DNA of 64,000 bases, from assembly GCF_000026145.1 (NCBI RefSeq), contig NC_009445.1, positions 3,162,001-3,226,000 on the forward strand. The letters run 5' to 3'. Below, piece after piece: positions 33,386 through 41,960 of this stretch. Source of the DNA: Bradyrhizobium sp. ORS 278 (GTDB lineage Bacteria; Pseudomonadota; Alphaproteobacteria; Rhizobiales; Xanthobacteraceae). The notes under the pieces are model-generated. The model did not search any database and had not been told where the DNA came from. It saw only the letters and a list, made by a program, of their open reading frames with translations. Each line of letters opens with the position of its first letter. The stretch's first letter is position 1. Both the position numbers and the translations under genes were made by a program.

Positions 33386-34957
33386 ATGCCAGGTTTGACG
33401 TCCTCCATCGTGCGGCCAAGCCTGCTGGCCATCGCGCTGACCCTCCTGGGCGCCGGCCCGGCTCTGCGCGCCCAGGACGCGCCGCCCGCCGCGCAGGAGA
33501 ACGCTGCTGCCTCCGGTCCTCGCGGCGGTTCGGCCGGCACGCGCGTCGCCAGTGCCCCTGCTTCCCCGTCGGCAGCGGAGCAGCACAAGCTGCCGGCCGA
33601 TTCGACCACCACACAGACGGTCGATTTGCCCGGGCGCACGCTGACCTTCACAGCGACGGCTGGCTCAATTCGTCTGTTCGACGACAAGGGCGAGCCGCAG
33701 GCCGACATCGCCTACACCTCGTACCAGCTCAACGGCACCGAGCGAGGTAGCCGTCCGGTGACGTTCTTCTTGAATGGCGGCCCCGGAGCGTCATCGGCCT
33801 ATCTGCAACTCGGTAACGCCGGGCCGTGGCGGATCGGTATCGATGCGGCGAGCGTCACGCCGTCGTCGAAGCCGGAGCTGACACCCAATGCCGACACCTG
33901 GCTCGACTTCACCGACCTCGTCTTCATCGATCCCGTCGGCACCGGCTACAGCCGCTTCGTCGCGACGGGCGACGAAGTCCGCAAGCGCTTCTTCTCGGTC
34001 GATGGCGATGTGCGCTCATTGTCGCAGGTGATGCGCCGCTGGCTGGAGAAGCACGACCGGCTGGCCTCGCCGAAGTTCATCACAGCGGAAAGCTATGGCG
34101 GCATCCGCGGGCCGAAGATCGTGCGTAACCTGCAGCAGGACCAGGGCGTCGGCATCAATGGCCTGATCCTGCTGTCGCCGCTGCTGGACTTCCGCGACTA
34201 TTCCGGCTCGAGCCTGCTGCAGTATGTTGCAAGCCTGCCGAGCTACGCCGCCGTCGCCAGGCAGATGAAAGGACCGGTGACACGGGCCGATCTCGCCGAG
34301 GTCGAACGCTACGCCAGCGGCGACTTCCTGCTCGATCTCGTGAAGGGCGAGGCCGACACCGAGGCGACCAACCGCCTCGCCGACCAAGTTGCGGCGCTGA
34401 CCGGAATCGACCAGGCCGTCAGCCGCAGGCTCGCCGGCCGCTTCGACGACTCGGAGTTTCGTCGCGAGTTCGATCGCAAGAACGGCCGAGTCACCGGCCG
34501 CTATGATGGCTCGGTGCTCGGCATCGATCCGTTTCCCGATTCCAGCCGATCGCGCAGCTCCGATCCCTCCGGCGACGTGCTCACCGCGCCGCTGACCGGC
34601 GCGGCGGTCGAGCTGACGACGCGCAAGCTCAACTGGCGCCCGGACGGCTCCTATGAGCTCTTGAGCGGAGCGGTGAATCAATCCTGGGATTTTGGCCGCG
34701 GCATCAGCCCGCCGGAATCGAGCAGCGACATCCGGCAGATCCTCGCGCTCGACCCTAAGCTCAAGCTGCTGGTGGGTCACGGCCTGTTCGATCTCGCCAC
34801 ACCTTATTACGGCTCGAAGATCGTGCTCGACCAACTGCCGGCCTTCGCCCAGCCGCCGCGCGTCAAGCTCGTGGTCTATCCGGGCGGACATATGTTCTAT
34901 TCGCGCGACGACGCGCGAAAGGCGTTCCGCGGCGAGGCCGAGGCGCTGATGAAATAA
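33386..34957 (+). CDS. Secreted S10-family serine carboxypeptidase
   Basis: 523 residues from ATG 33386 behind GGGAG; upstream in-frame codons overlap the divergent gene. The signal peptide ends near ALRA-QD. S10 hallmarks: FFLNGGPGASSAYLQLGNAGPW, FIDPVGTGYSRF, the nucleophile in TAESYGGIRGPKIV, the Asp in HGLFDLATPY and the His in YPGGHMFY. These enzymes remove C-terminal residues from peptides, probably in the periplasm here. It is divergent from the FecR-like gene, with about 220 bases between. Confidence 0.94.
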   Translation: MPGLTSSIVRPSLLAIALTLLGAGPALRAQDAPPAAQENAAASGPRGGSAGTRVASAPASPSAAEQHKLPADSTTTQTVDLPGRTLTFTATAGSIRLFDDKGEPQADIAYTSYQLNGTERGSRPVTFFLNGGPGASSAYLQLGNAGPWRIGIDAASVTPSSKPELTPNADTWLDFTDLVFIDPVGTGYSRFVATGDEVRKRFFSVDGDVRSLSQVMRRWLEKHDRLASPKFITAESYGGIRGPKIVRNLQQDQGVGINGLILLSPLLDFRDYSGSSLLQYVASLPSYAAVARQMKGPVTRADLAEVERYASGDFLLDLVKGEADTEATNRLADQVAALTGIDQAVSRRLAGRFDDSEFRREFDRKNGRVTGRYDGSVLGIDPFPDSSRSRSSDPSGDVLTAPLTGAAVELTTRKLNWRPDGSYELLSGAVNQSWDFGRGISPPESSSDIRQILALDPKLKLLVGHGLFDLATPYYGSKIVLDQLPAFAQPPRVKLVVYPGGHMFYSRDDARKAFRGEAEALMK

Positions 34958-34960
34958 TTC

Positions 34961-35044
34961 GTAGCCCGGATGAGCGCAGCGACATCCGGGTTCACACGCG
35001 CGGTCTCGGAGAACCCGGGTATCGCTGCGCTCACCCGGGCTACG
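34961..35044. repeat. Repeat family A, copy 6
   Basis: GTAGCCCGGATGAGCGCAGC ... GTATCGCTGCGCTCACCCGG followed by GCTACG, between the convergent carboxypeptidase and beta-lactamase-fold genes. Confidence 0.85.
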
Positions 35045-35047
35045 GGT

Positions 35048-36436
35048 TCATGCGTCCTTCCTCCGCCGTCCCTTCGGATACTTGCGCTCCATCTCGGCCC
35101 TGACCACGCGCTCCGGCCGTAGCCGCGCGCCGGCGAGCCAGATCTCGCTGACGCCGGATTTGGCGCGGATGCGCCGCACGGGCTCGCCATGGCTGGCATA
35201 GCCGGCGGCCTGCGCGATCCGGCCGGTGTCGCGCCCGGTCACCTCGATGCGGGGCGCATCGATGAACGGATTGACGAAGCCGGGATTGGCCACCATGACC
35301 TGCGCACTGACCGGGACAAGATCGAAGGTGCCCCACAGCGTCCACCAGCGCCCGGTCCAATCGCGTGTCTTGCGCGACGGCGCACCATGGGTGGCGAAGG
35401 CCTGCAGGATGAACTTCACCCCGTTCACCCAGGCCGGTGCCCAGCCGTCGATGGCATTGGTGAGCACGGTGATCGCGATCTCCCGTGCAGGGATCACCGA
35501 TGTGCGCGAGATGTAGCCCTGGAAGCCGCCGCCATGGCCGAACCAGTCGAAGCCGGCGGTGGTGCCGCTCATCAGCGCGAGGCCGTAATACGCCTCCTCG
35601 ATGTCCTGCGGCACGCGCCATTGCCGTCGGATCATCTCGCGGCGGCTCGCGACCGAGAGCAGGCTCTTCTTCGCGTTCGGCGCCAGCTGGGCAAAGAAGC
35701 GCGCCGTGTCCGCGGCGGTCGCGACGATGCCGGCGGCGGCCATGATGGCATAAGTCGGATTGTCGCCGGGAATCACCACGCGGCGGCCGACCGGAACGAG
35801 GCGCGAATGGCCGCGTGCGAAGGGCGCGTTTTTCGCGAGCAGTGTCATGTCCGGCGCGCTCTCGCGCAAGCCGGCCGGGGCCATGATCTCGCGTTGCAGC
35901 CAGGCCGGGTAGGCCTCTCCCGTGATCGCCTCGATAACGAGGCCGAGCAGGCCGTAGCCGTGATTGGAATATTTGAAGCGGCTGTTCGCGTCGATCACCG
36001 GTGACAGCTTGAGCTCGGCCAGCAGTTCGTCCTTGGTCAGGTAGGAGCGGCCGTCGGTGAACTGGCTGGAATCCTTGCCGTCGCGGGTCAAGCCCGCCGT
36101 ATGCGACAGCAGCTGACTCAGCGTGGCGGCGGCGACGTCGGGATGCAGGTTTTCGACGTAGTGGCCGACCGCATCGTCGAGCTTCAGCCGCTTCTGCTCG
36201 CGCAGGCGCAGGATGCCGGCGGCGGTGAACGCCTTGGTGTGCGAGGCGATGCGGAAACGGTGCCGAGGCGTCAGCTTCTCGCCGCTGTCGAGATTGGCGT
36301 GGCCATAGGCCGCCTCCAGGACGATCTCGCCGCGATGGGCGATGGCGACGATGCAGCCGGGCTGCCCGGAGAGCTCGACCTGGAACGCCAGCCAATCCTT
36401 GATGTAACCAATCGCTGCGCCAAGCCGGGGCTCCAC
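35048..36436 (-). CDS. Beta-lactamase-fold serine hydrolase (class C/ PBP-related)
   Basis: 462 residues from GTG 36436 with GGAGG eight bases upstream. The S-x-x-K motif is SHTK (FRIASHTKAFTAAGIL), the Y-x-N motif is FKYSNHGYGLL and the third motif is FGHGGGFQGY, the set for a class C-like esterase, D-aminopeptidase or carboxypeptidase. A C-terminal ~110-residue beta-rich domain follows (GRWWTLWGTFDLV, IEVTGRDTGRIA). No export signal is seen, so it is probably cytoplasmic. Substrate unknown; the gene appears monocistronic. Confidence 0.9.
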   Translation of the reverse strand: MEPRLGAAIGYIKDWLAFQVELSGQPGCIVAIAHRGEIVLEAAYGHANLDSGEKLTPRHRFRIASHTKAFTAAGILRLREQKRLKLDDAVGHYVENLHPDVAAATLSQLLSHTAGLTRDGKDSSQFTDGRSYLTKDELLAELKLSPVIDANSRFKYSNHGYGLLGLVIEAITGEAYPAWLQREIMAPAGLRESAPDMTLLAKNAPFARGHSRLVPVGRRVVIPGDNPTYAIMAAAGIVATAADTARFFAQLAPNAKKSLLSVASRREMIRRQWRVPQDIEEAYYGLALMSGTTAGFDWFGHGGGFQGYISRTSVIPAREIAITVLTNAIDGWAPAWVNGVKFILQAFATHGAPSRKTRDWTGRWWTLWGTFDLVPVSAQVMVANPGFVNPFIDAPRIEVTGRDTGRIAQAAGYASHGEPVRRIRAKSGVSEIWLAGARLRPERVVRAEMERKYPKGRRRKDA

Positions 36437-36531
36437 GACGACGCCTCCCGTTGAAGGCGCGACCCAGTCGTGCGCCGATGCGCCATCATGACCGGAGCAC
36501 CAGCAGGGGACAAGGCGGGGGCTGAGCTGTC

Positions 36532-36613
36532 GTAGCCCGGATGAGCGCAGCGATATTCGGGTTCACCTGCGCAGTTTCGGAGAACCCGGGTGGCTTCGCT
36601 CACCCGGGCTACG
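36532..36613. repeat. Repeat family A, copy 7
   Basis: GTAGCCCGGATGAGCGCAGC ... GAACCCGGGTGGCTTCGCTC followed by ACCCGGGCTACG. The second arm lacks several internal bases compared with other copies. Confidence 0.8.
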
Positions 36614-36630
36614 ACTATAACAACGAAAAT

Positions 36631-36654
36631 GGCGCAACCCTTTCGGGTTGCGCC
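36631..36654 (-). terminator. Rho-independent terminator-like hairpin after the TPR gene
   Basis: GGCGCAACCC / GGGTTGCGCC is a perfect 10-bp stem with a TTTC loop. On the minus strand it is followed by ATTTTCGTTG, a moderate T-tract, and it lies about 33 bases past the TPR gene stop. Confidence 0.7.
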
Positions 36655-36687
36655 ACTGTCGAGATCGGATCAGGTCCGATCGCGTGC

Positions 36688-37224
36688 TCAGTAGACGAGG
36701 CCGGTGCCCGGCTGCTTCTCCAGCGCGTCGGCCAGCGAGCGATACTCGGGGCTGTTGGTGCCGGCGAGCTGCGCCACCTTGTCGAGGTGGTACTTGGCCT
36801 GCTCGCGGTTGCCCTGCTCGAGCTGCCACAGGCCGTAATACTGCCAGGTGCGCACGTGGTTCGGATCATCCGCCAGGGCCTGCTCATAGTACTGCTTCGA
36901 GGCCTGGTAGTTGCCGAGCTTGCGGTAGGAGTAGCCGATCAGGTTGGCGACGTCGGCGACGTCCTCACGGTTGAGTGCCTTGAGCTGCTGGATCGCGGTG
37001 GCGTAGTCGCCGCGATCATAGATCGAGGTGTAGGCCGTGCGATAGGCCGCAAGGAACTTCGGATCGTCGATGCTCGAGCTCTTGTCCTTCTTCTTCTTGT
37101 CCGGCGGCGGCGAGGAGGGCGTCTCGCTGCCCGCGGCATAAGCCTTCGACAGAAGCAGCGGCCCGGAGGCCACGGCCATCGCGCACAGTGCCAGCGTGGC
37201 AATCCTGATCGCAGACTTTTTCAT
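36688..37224 (-). CDS. Secreted tetratricopeptide-repeat protein
   Basis: 178 residues from ATG 37224, which has GGGAG eight bases upstream. The signal peptide ends near KAYA-AG. A Pro/Lys-rich stretch (PPPDKKKKDKSSS) precedes two to three TPR units (AYRTAYTSIYDRGDYATAIQQLKALNREDVADVANLIGYSYRKLGNYQASKQYYEQALADDPNHVRTWQYYGLWQLEQGNREQAKYHLDKV), recognisable from the alternating A-Y-Y-L pattern. TPRs mediate protein contacts; partners are unknown. Periplasmic. Confidence 0.88.
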   Translation of the reverse strand: MKKSAIRIATLALCAMAVASGPLLLSKAYAAGSETPSSPPPDKKKKDKSSSIDDPKFLAAYRTAYTSIYDRGDYATAIQQLKALNREDVADVANLIGYSYRKLGNYQASKQYYEQALADDPNHVRTWQYYGLWQLEQGNREQAKYHLDKVAQLAGTNSPEYRSLADALEKQPGTGLVY

Positions 37225-37518
37225 TCGTATCTCCCGAGTTGTCGATCCAACAGGTGGTGACTGCATGCGGATAGAACTCCCGCAGCTGCGAAATATTCCC
37301 GGTCGTTTGCGCGGATTTTGCGCCGCGATCGGTGCATTATACTGGCCAGATGATGACAGGCCAGTCATCTCGATGACTATCCCTTCATGTGCATGAACTG
37401 AAACATTCGCTTTACTTCAGGGTGGGTTCAGTGCCGGTTTCCTATGGTCGACTCCATGATCACGAGCCCATCCGCCACTGGATGGTGTCTCCAGATCTTC
37501 AACACCACGGAGACGACC
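37225..37518. other. Divergent spacer between the TPR and His-rich genes
   Basis: About 290 bases. Contains the dyads ACTGGCC...GGCCAGT (37340-37364) and GATGAC...GTCATC (37353-37370) over a TTATACTGG patch that could be a -10 element. No ORF or repeat family member. Confidence 0.4.
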
Positions 37519-37911
37519 ATGCTGAAGTCCATGTCCGTTGCGCTGCTCGCCGCCTCGATTCTTGCTGCGCCCGCGTTCGCCGCTGGTCCTGCAAAAACCG
37601 ATACGAACGCGAAATCGACCCAGATCACCGGCGCCACGACCGGCACTGCCAAGACCGGCGTGAACAAGACCACCGCGAGCAAGACCGACGCCGCGAAGGC
37701 GGGTGGCACGCAGGTCGGCGACAAGACCAACGAGATGAAGCCGACCGTCGGCAAGGCCAAGACCAAGCCGCAGGCTTCGCTCCTCCGCCACGCGCACCGT
37801 CATACCGCGCATCTGCGCCATCACAACAAGGTGAAGGTTCAGCACGCGTCGGTGAGCGGCCACAAGAGGCTGAGCTTCAAGCACGCCACCCCGGCAACCC
37901 GCCGCGGCTGA
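37519..37911 (+). CDS. Small secreted Lys/Thr/His-rich protein
   Basis: 130 residues from ATG 37519, which has GGAG eight bases upstream. The signal peptide is MLKSMSVALLAASILAAPAFA. The mature part is low-complexity: Thr/Lys/Ala-rich, then a basic, His-rich end (RHAHRHTAHLRHHNKVKVQHASVSGHKRLSFKH). This composition suggests a metal- or polyanion-binding envelope protein, not an enzyme; no family is recognised. Similar short secreted proteins are frequent in Bradyrhizobium. Confidence 0.7.
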   Translation: MLKSMSVALLAASILAAPAFAAGPAKTDTNAKSTQITGATTGTAKTGVNKTTASKTDAAKAGGTQVGDKTNEMKPTVGKAKTKPQASLLRHAHRHTAHLRHHNKVKVQHASVSGHKRLSFKHATPATRRG

Positions 37912-38061
37912 CCGGCTTTTGCCTTCGTCGCATGCCCGTCCTGCCGCCGGCGCGCCTCGGGCATGCCGGCGGCGGCTCCTGTCAGCTTGTGAGCGGGTTG
38001 ATTTCCCAGGCGATCGGCTTTCGGCTAGAAGCTGTGACGGACGTGTATTCGGGGTTCGACG

Positions 38062-38508
38062 GTGGGGATGGGGAGATCGGGTTGGTGGCCAGCGGCGACG
38101 CTGGCGCTGTGGCTCGCCGGCTGCGCCAGCGGAGGACCTGCCGCGTTCGTCAGCGAGGACAATCGCGCGATCTCCTACACGGGTGATCGCGGCGTGGCGA
38201 ACCAGCCATTTCCCGCCAACTACCGCAGCGAGATCCTGGCTTATCTCAGGACCTATCTGAACAACCCTGTCGGGATCCACGACGGCGTCATGGCCGAGCC
38301 GGTGCAGCGGACCGTGGGCGGCCGGTTGCGCTATGTCGCCTGCCTGCGTTTTGCGGCCCGCGAATCCGATGGCAGCTACGGTCCGGCCCGAGAACGTGCC
38401 GCGGTCTATGTCGATGGCCGGTTCGACCGGATGATCGAGGATGCCGCCGAGCTCTGCGCCGCCTCGACCTATGCCCCTTTTCCGGAGCTTGCTGCCCTGA
38501 CGCGGTGA
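38062..38508 (+). CDS. Small putative lipoprotein
   Basis: 148 residues from GTG 38062; ATG 38068 is an alternative. The N-terminal hydrophobic segment ends in a lipobox LAGC (WPAATLALWLAGCASGG), indicating a lipid-anchored protein. The rest is mixed alpha/beta (FPANYRSEILAYLRTYLNNPVGIHDGVMAEPVQR, RLRYVACLRFAARESDG, ERAAVYVDGRFDRMIEDAAELCA) with two Cys. No catalytic motif is visible and I do not recognise a family. The conserved-looking central region argues for a real gene. Confidence 0.72.
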   Translation: MGMGRSGWWPAATLALWLAGCASGGPAAFVSEDNRAISYTGDRGVANQPFPANYRSEILAYLRTYLNNPVGIHDGVMAEPVQRTVGGRLRYVACLRFAARESDGSYGPARERAAVYVDGRFDRMIEDAAELCAASTYAPFPELAALTR

Positions 38509-38512
38509 CCCC

Positions 38513-38592
38513 GTGTCGCCCGGATGAGCGCAGCGATATCCGGGTTGGTCGCCGGCCATAGAGTTGAATCCGGATGTCGCTGCGCTCATCGG
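38513..38592. repeat. Repeat family A, copy 8 (degenerate)
   Basis: GTCGCCCGGATGAGCGCAGC ... CCGGATGTCGCTGCGCTCAT followed by CGGAGC. The central part is diverged relative to other copies. Confidence 0.7.
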
Positions 38593-38898
38593 AGCGGCAA
38601 TCCACGACAACGCTCGCCGTGCTCATTTCGCAGCCCTGCCACGACGTCGCAGCCGGTTGCGGACGCCGGGGCCGATCACAACTCAGGGAGGGGTCAAACG
38701 CGTTGTCGCCCTACTGCGACCAAATGTCGGGCGCGGCGCGCGGCTTCACGGAATTTTCGGGAAGTCTATGGAACAAAAGGTCTTTGTTGCTCGCTGGTGA
38801 CACGGTCCAGGCAATCACAGCTGCGTCACCGCCACCGGGCAACCCAATTGCGGCCACGATGTTCGATAGATGTCGCAAACGAAGAACAGGGACGTCCC
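38593..38898. other. Region upstream of the outer membrane protein gene
   Basis: About 300 bases after repeat A copy 8. The porin frame stays open across it, but with no signal sequence or ribosome site, so it is treated as leader. Nothing structured is obvious apart from AT-richer patches near 38760-38790 that could be promoter. Confidence 0.35.
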
Positions 38899-39612
38899 AT
38901 GAAACGCGTTTTCCTCAGTGCAGTGGCTTTGACCGCTCTGGCTGTCCCGGCGTTTGCCGCCGACATGCCCGCACGCACCTACACCAAGGCGCCCCCGATG
39001 ACGCCGCCCCAGGCCATCTATGACTGGACAGGCTTCTACATCGGCGGACATCTCGGCGGGGCGTTTGCCGGTGGCAACGGCCTGGAGGGCAACAACGCTC
39101 GCTTCCTTGGCGGCGTGCAGGGCGGCTTCGACTACCAGTTTGCGCCGAACTGGGTGCTGGGCATCGAGGCCCAGTACAGCTGGATGGACCGCAACACGAC
39201 GAATTTCGGCTTCCCCGGCGCGACCGTGGTGACGTCGACTGGCGCCAACCAACTCGGCTCGGTCACCGGCCGCCTCGGCTATACCTGGGGCCCGGCGCTG
39301 CTCTATGCCAAGGGCGGCTATGCCTGGCGTGACGGCAACGGCCTCGGCGTGAACGTGGCCGGCGTGCCGGCCGGCTTCACGACCAGCGGCAACGCCAAGG
39401 ACGGCTACACCGTCGGCGCCGGCCTTGAATACATGTTCGCCCCGAACTGGTCGGCGAAAGCGGAGTATCAGTACTATAATTTCGGCAACACCACTTTTAC
39501 GGGTGGGCCGGCGCCAGTGGTCGGCAGCCGCTTCAACAACGAGGATCACACCGTGAAGGTCGGAGTGAATTATCGCTTCGGCTGGGGTGGTCCGGTCGCC
39601 AGCAAGTATTGA
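38899..39612 (+). CDS. Omp25/RopB-like outer membrane beta-barrel protein
   Basis: 237 residues from ATG 38899 behind AGGGACG. The signal peptide ends VPAFA-AD. The mature protein begins with IYDWTGFYIGGHLGGAF, the Omp25/Omp31-type opening, has alternating aromatic strands (FDYQFAPNWVLGIEAQYSW, LYAKGGYAWRD, VGAGLEYMFAPNWSAKAEYQYYNFG) and ends VKVGVNYRFGWGG, a typical strand before the C-terminus. It is predicted to be an 8-strand barrel in the outer membrane, probably abundant. A terminator follows. Confidence 0.92.
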   Translation: MKRVFLSAVALTALAVPAFAADMPARTYTKAPPMTPPQAIYDWTGFYIGGHLGGAFAGGNGLEGNNARFLGGVQGGFDYQFAPNWVLGIEAQYSWMDRNTTNFGFPGATVVTSTGANQLGSVTGRLGYTWGPALLYAKGGYAWRDGNGLGVNVAGVPAGFTTSGNAKDGYTVGAGLEYMFAPNWSAKAEYQYYNFGNTTFTGGPAPVVGSRFNNEDHTVKVGVNYRFGWGGPVASKY

Positions 39613-39654
39613 GGCACGAGACGACTGAGGCTGTCGTCCCGATCACATGTGACA

Positions 39655-39680
39655 CGCCCGCGCCCCGGTGCGGGCGTTTT
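39655..39680 (+). terminator. Rho-independent terminator after the porin-like gene
   Basis: CGCCCGC (39655-39661) and GCGGGCG (39670-39676) form a GC stem, followed by TTTT. Lies 43 bases past the barrel gene stop. Confidence 0.8.
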
Positions 39681-39809
39681 GCTGTGTCCGATCCGCGGAC
39701 GGCGATGGTTTCGGCACGGCTCACGCAGTGCAAAAAAATTTTCAAACCTTCGTGAAACTTTAGCCACCAGTTGTTATTATGAGTCCGCCGGTTTGATGGA
39801 TCATCCCAC

Positions 39810-40049
39810 ATGCGTACCTTGTTGTCCGTGCTGTTGCTCTCGGCGGCCGCTTTGCCGTGCTCTGCCCAAACCGTCCTGAAGTCCGAACCGTTGATGCTGG
39901 CTCCTTACGAGGTCGCGCTGGTGCAAGCCGCATCGTGCCCCTCGGGCAAGGTGCTCAAGGTGACCGGCGCGATCCGCGGCGTCAGCCGCAAGCGCGCCTG
40001 CATCGCCCTCCCGGCTGAAACCGCCTCGCTGGCGACGGCCACGCCGTAG
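39810..40049 (+). CDS. Small secreted protein, SCPSGKVLKVTG type
   Basis: 79 residues. Signal peptide MRTLLSVLLLSAAALPCSA-QT. The mature ~60 residues include EPLMLAPYEVALVQAASCPSGKVLKVTGAIRGVSRKRACIAL with two Cys that could pair in the periplasm. I recall similar small proteins in Bradyrhizobium but no function. The start ATG 39810 lacks a clear ribosome site. A GC hairpin (GCGGGCAGC/GCTGCCCGC, near 40074-40095) without a T-tract follows. Confidence 0.75.
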   Translation: MRTLLSVLLLSAAALPCSAQTVLKSEPLMLAPYEVALVQAASCPSGKVLKVTGAIRGVSRKRACIALPAETASLATATP

Positions 40050-40201
40050 TCCGGACGTCATGGCAACGCTGCAGCGGGCAGCTCCGGCTGCCCGCTGATC
40101 GCGGTGTCGTCTCTTTGAATTGTCCCGTCTAATCGCTTCGCGACATCGGTCGTCGCTTCGGGACCGCCGCGCCTGTATCGGGGCAGCTTGCCCGCGAAAT
40201 G

Positions 40202-40450
40202 CTAACAGGCGAACGGGATATTGAACTCCTGCTCGGCCTCGGCGCAGTTCTGCCACGGATCCTCCTCCGGCTCCGCGGCGCAGGGACGAATCTCGTAATC
40301 ATTGTCGAGCTGAAGATATCCCGCCGATCGGCGCGCGGTCATCATCACATCCACCACCAGCCCGCTTTGCCGCGCCAGCCGCCAGACATCGGCCTCGGTC
40401 GGATAGGCCTTGCTCAACTTGGCCTCATTGCAAAACAGGGCATAGGGCAT
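40202..40450 (-). CDS. Conserved small hypothetical protein
   Basis: 82 residues from ATG 40450, which has GGAG nine bases upstream; the frame extends further upstream but the sequence there looks non-coding. MPYALFCNEAKLSKAYPTEADVWRLARQSGLVVDV is a compact opening, followed by LQLDNDYEIRPC and an acidic tail with three Cys (CAAEPEEDPWQNC, FAC). No export signal; probably cytosolic. I recall similar proteins in Bradyrhizobium without function. Confidence 0.7.
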   Translation of the reverse strand: MPYALFCNEAKLSKAYPTEADVWRLARQSGLVVDVMMTARRSAGYLQLDNDYEIRPCAAEPEEDPWQNCAEAEQEFNIPFAC

Positions 40451-40630
40451 TCCAAGCAGCTCCAGAGAGGCGAAGGATGAACCGAGGATGAACAGGGGTT
40501 GCAGCGAGACACTGGCGTGTTCGCGGCCGGAAAGTGGCCTTTTCGGTTCGGGCGAGTCGTAAACGAGTCCTAAATTTTTGGAAAAAGAATCCGTGGGACT
40601 CCGGAGGTAGAATCGCCAGATGGTTAAGCC

Positions 40631-40738
40631 ATGGGAACCGATCTCCACATTTTTTGCGGGCGGATCCAGCTCACACTCGCCTGTGGATTGCTGCTCGCCT
40701 TGGTAGCCAATGTGGCGCTGTTGTGCGCCTGGCTGTGA
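40631..40738 (+). CDS. Candidate 35-residue single-pass membrane protein
   Basis: Reading from ATG 40631 to TGA 40736-40738 gives MGTDLHIFCGRIQL followed by a long hydrophobic stretch (TLACGLLLALVANVALLCAWL) that would span the membrane once. No good ribosome site lies immediately upstream; GGAGGT occurs about 26 bases before. The codons are GC-rich like the neighbours. It may be a chance ORF. Confidence 0.3.
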   Translation: MGTDLHIFCGRIQLTLACGLLLALVANVALLCAWL

Positions 40739-40778
40739 GCCGGCGTGCTGTCGTCTAGCATCCTGGAGGAGGGCGCGC

Positions 40779-41291
40779 TCAATCTTCGGGAAGCACCGTA
40801 CCCCGGGCGGTCGCTTTCAACCGGGCCAGTGTCGCGCTGAGATATTCCTGACGCTCACGGTTGAAACGTTCCTGATGCGCGCGGAAGCGCGCGACCCGAG
40901 CGCGGATTTCGGTCTGCATGTCGCGCTGCAGATCGATCTGCGATGCGATGCTGGTGAAGCCTTTTGGCAGGACCGGGCTGGCCGGGGCGATGGGCACCGC
41001 CGACGTCGCGAATGGCTGCGCGAGGGGAGCGGCCTTCGGGGCCGCGTCAGGATCATCCACGGCCTCCGTGCTTTCCCGCGCTGTCCGATCTGGTTGGTCG
41101 GATGGAGCCATGGGCGCGTGCCTCACGCCGGCAGCTCCCTCCATTGCGATGGTGTGCTGGGGCGGGGCGGGCGTTTCGATGGGAAGGGCCGGCAGCTCGA
41201 ATTTGGCGAAGTCGGCCGGCTTGCCGGTGACCGATTGCACGAAGGCCATGGTCTGCGCGATCAGCGCATCACGCTCTTCCTTCCACGTCAT
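40779..41291 (-). CDS. Hypothetical protein with proline-rich middle and charged C-terminal helix
   Basis: 170 residues from ATG 41291, with GGGGGCG just upstream; the longer frame has no better start. The N-terminal ~30 residues (MTWKEERDALIAQTMAFVQSVTGKPADF) and the C-terminal ~55 (ASQIDLQRDMQTEIRARVARFRAHQERFNRERQEYLSATLARLKA) are helical and charged. Between them is a Pro/Ala-rich, probably disordered linker. No membrane segment. The C-terminal helix could form a coiled coil. No family recognised. Confidence 0.7.
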   Translation of the reverse strand: MTWKEERDALIAQTMAFVQSVTGKPADFAKFELPALPIETPAPPQHTIAMEGAAGVRHAPMAPSDQPDRTARESTEAVDDPDAAPKAAPLAQPFATSAVPIAPASPVLPKGFTSIASQIDLQRDMQTEIRARVARFRAHQERFNRERQEYLSATLARLKATARGTVLPED

Positions 41292-41704
41292 GACGATCGC
41301 CCCCCAAGCGTCACAATTGCAACAAATGCCCGCTGCGAAATCAAGTTGCAGGGCCAGTGACTTCTGGGGATAAGCGAGAGTCCTGGTTGAGCTGTGGCAA
41401 TCATGTTGCCACACTCTGGACTTGGTTTACCCCCACGCGACCCAAGTCGGTGCTCTTAAACCACCACTGCCCGGATCGTTCCTATCGCGCGGAACGGTGA
41501 ATGGGCCGGCACAAGAGCCCAGCTCGACCGGCAACGGATTTAGCCTGCATGGATCTCCTCTCCGAACAGTGACGCCGAAGGACGGCGTCCCGGCGCCGCT
41601 CCCCAAAGCGACCTCCATCTCGAACGCGCGTGACGCCTGTGCTGATGCGCCGCTGAGATCTTCAATGCCGGGGTCAGAAGAGGCGCGCCGAACGGCATGG
41701 CGGC
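41292..41704. other. Stretch without a supported gene before tRNA-Thr
   Basis: About 410 bases. A frame crossing this region and the tRNA gene is a well-known spurious translation type and is rejected. No repeat family copy is visible; some dyads occur (GTTCC...GGAAC near 41478-41496). Confidence 0.45.
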
Positions 41705-41779
41705 TGGTGCCGGCTGAGGGGATTGAACCCCCGACCTTCGGTTTACAAAACCGCTGCTCTACCGCTGAGCTAAGCCGGC
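41705..41779 (-). tRNA. tRNA-Thr (anticodon TGT)
   Basis: On the minus strand the sequence reads GCCGGCTTAGCTCAGCGGTA ... TTTTGTAAA ... GGTTCAATC ... AGCCGGCACCA. The acceptor stem GCCGGCT/AGCCGGC is perfect, the D-loop and T-loop consensus are present, the anticodon is TGT and CCA is encoded (41705-41707). Confidence 0.97.
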
Positions 41780-41906
41780 GAATGCGCCTTCGGATGGTGG
41801 CGGAGATCGCGTCTGAAGTCAGGACCTCCAGAGCGCGGTGTTCCTACCAGAGTTGATGGGCCGAGGCTACTGTTCACGACCGTCTAAGTGAACGAGTCCA
41901 GATCGC

Positions 41907-41932
41907 AAAAAGGGCGGCCGTGAGGCCGCCCT
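41907..41932 (-). terminator. Rho-independent terminator after the 41961 gene
   Basis: AAGGGCGGCC / GGCCGCCCTT around a TCAC loop, read on the minus strand, then TTTTTGCG. It lies about 30 bases beyond the minus-strand gene's stop. Confidence 0.85.
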
Positions 41933-41960
41933 TCGTACAAGCCGGATCAGCGAGTCCGGG

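Noticed and set aside
41422..41856. ORF across the tRNA-Thr gene with AEGIEPPTFGLQNRCSTAELSRR-like translation
   Set aside because: This is a well-known spurious translation of a tRNA gene on the opposite strand. It has no ribosome site and no other coding evidence.
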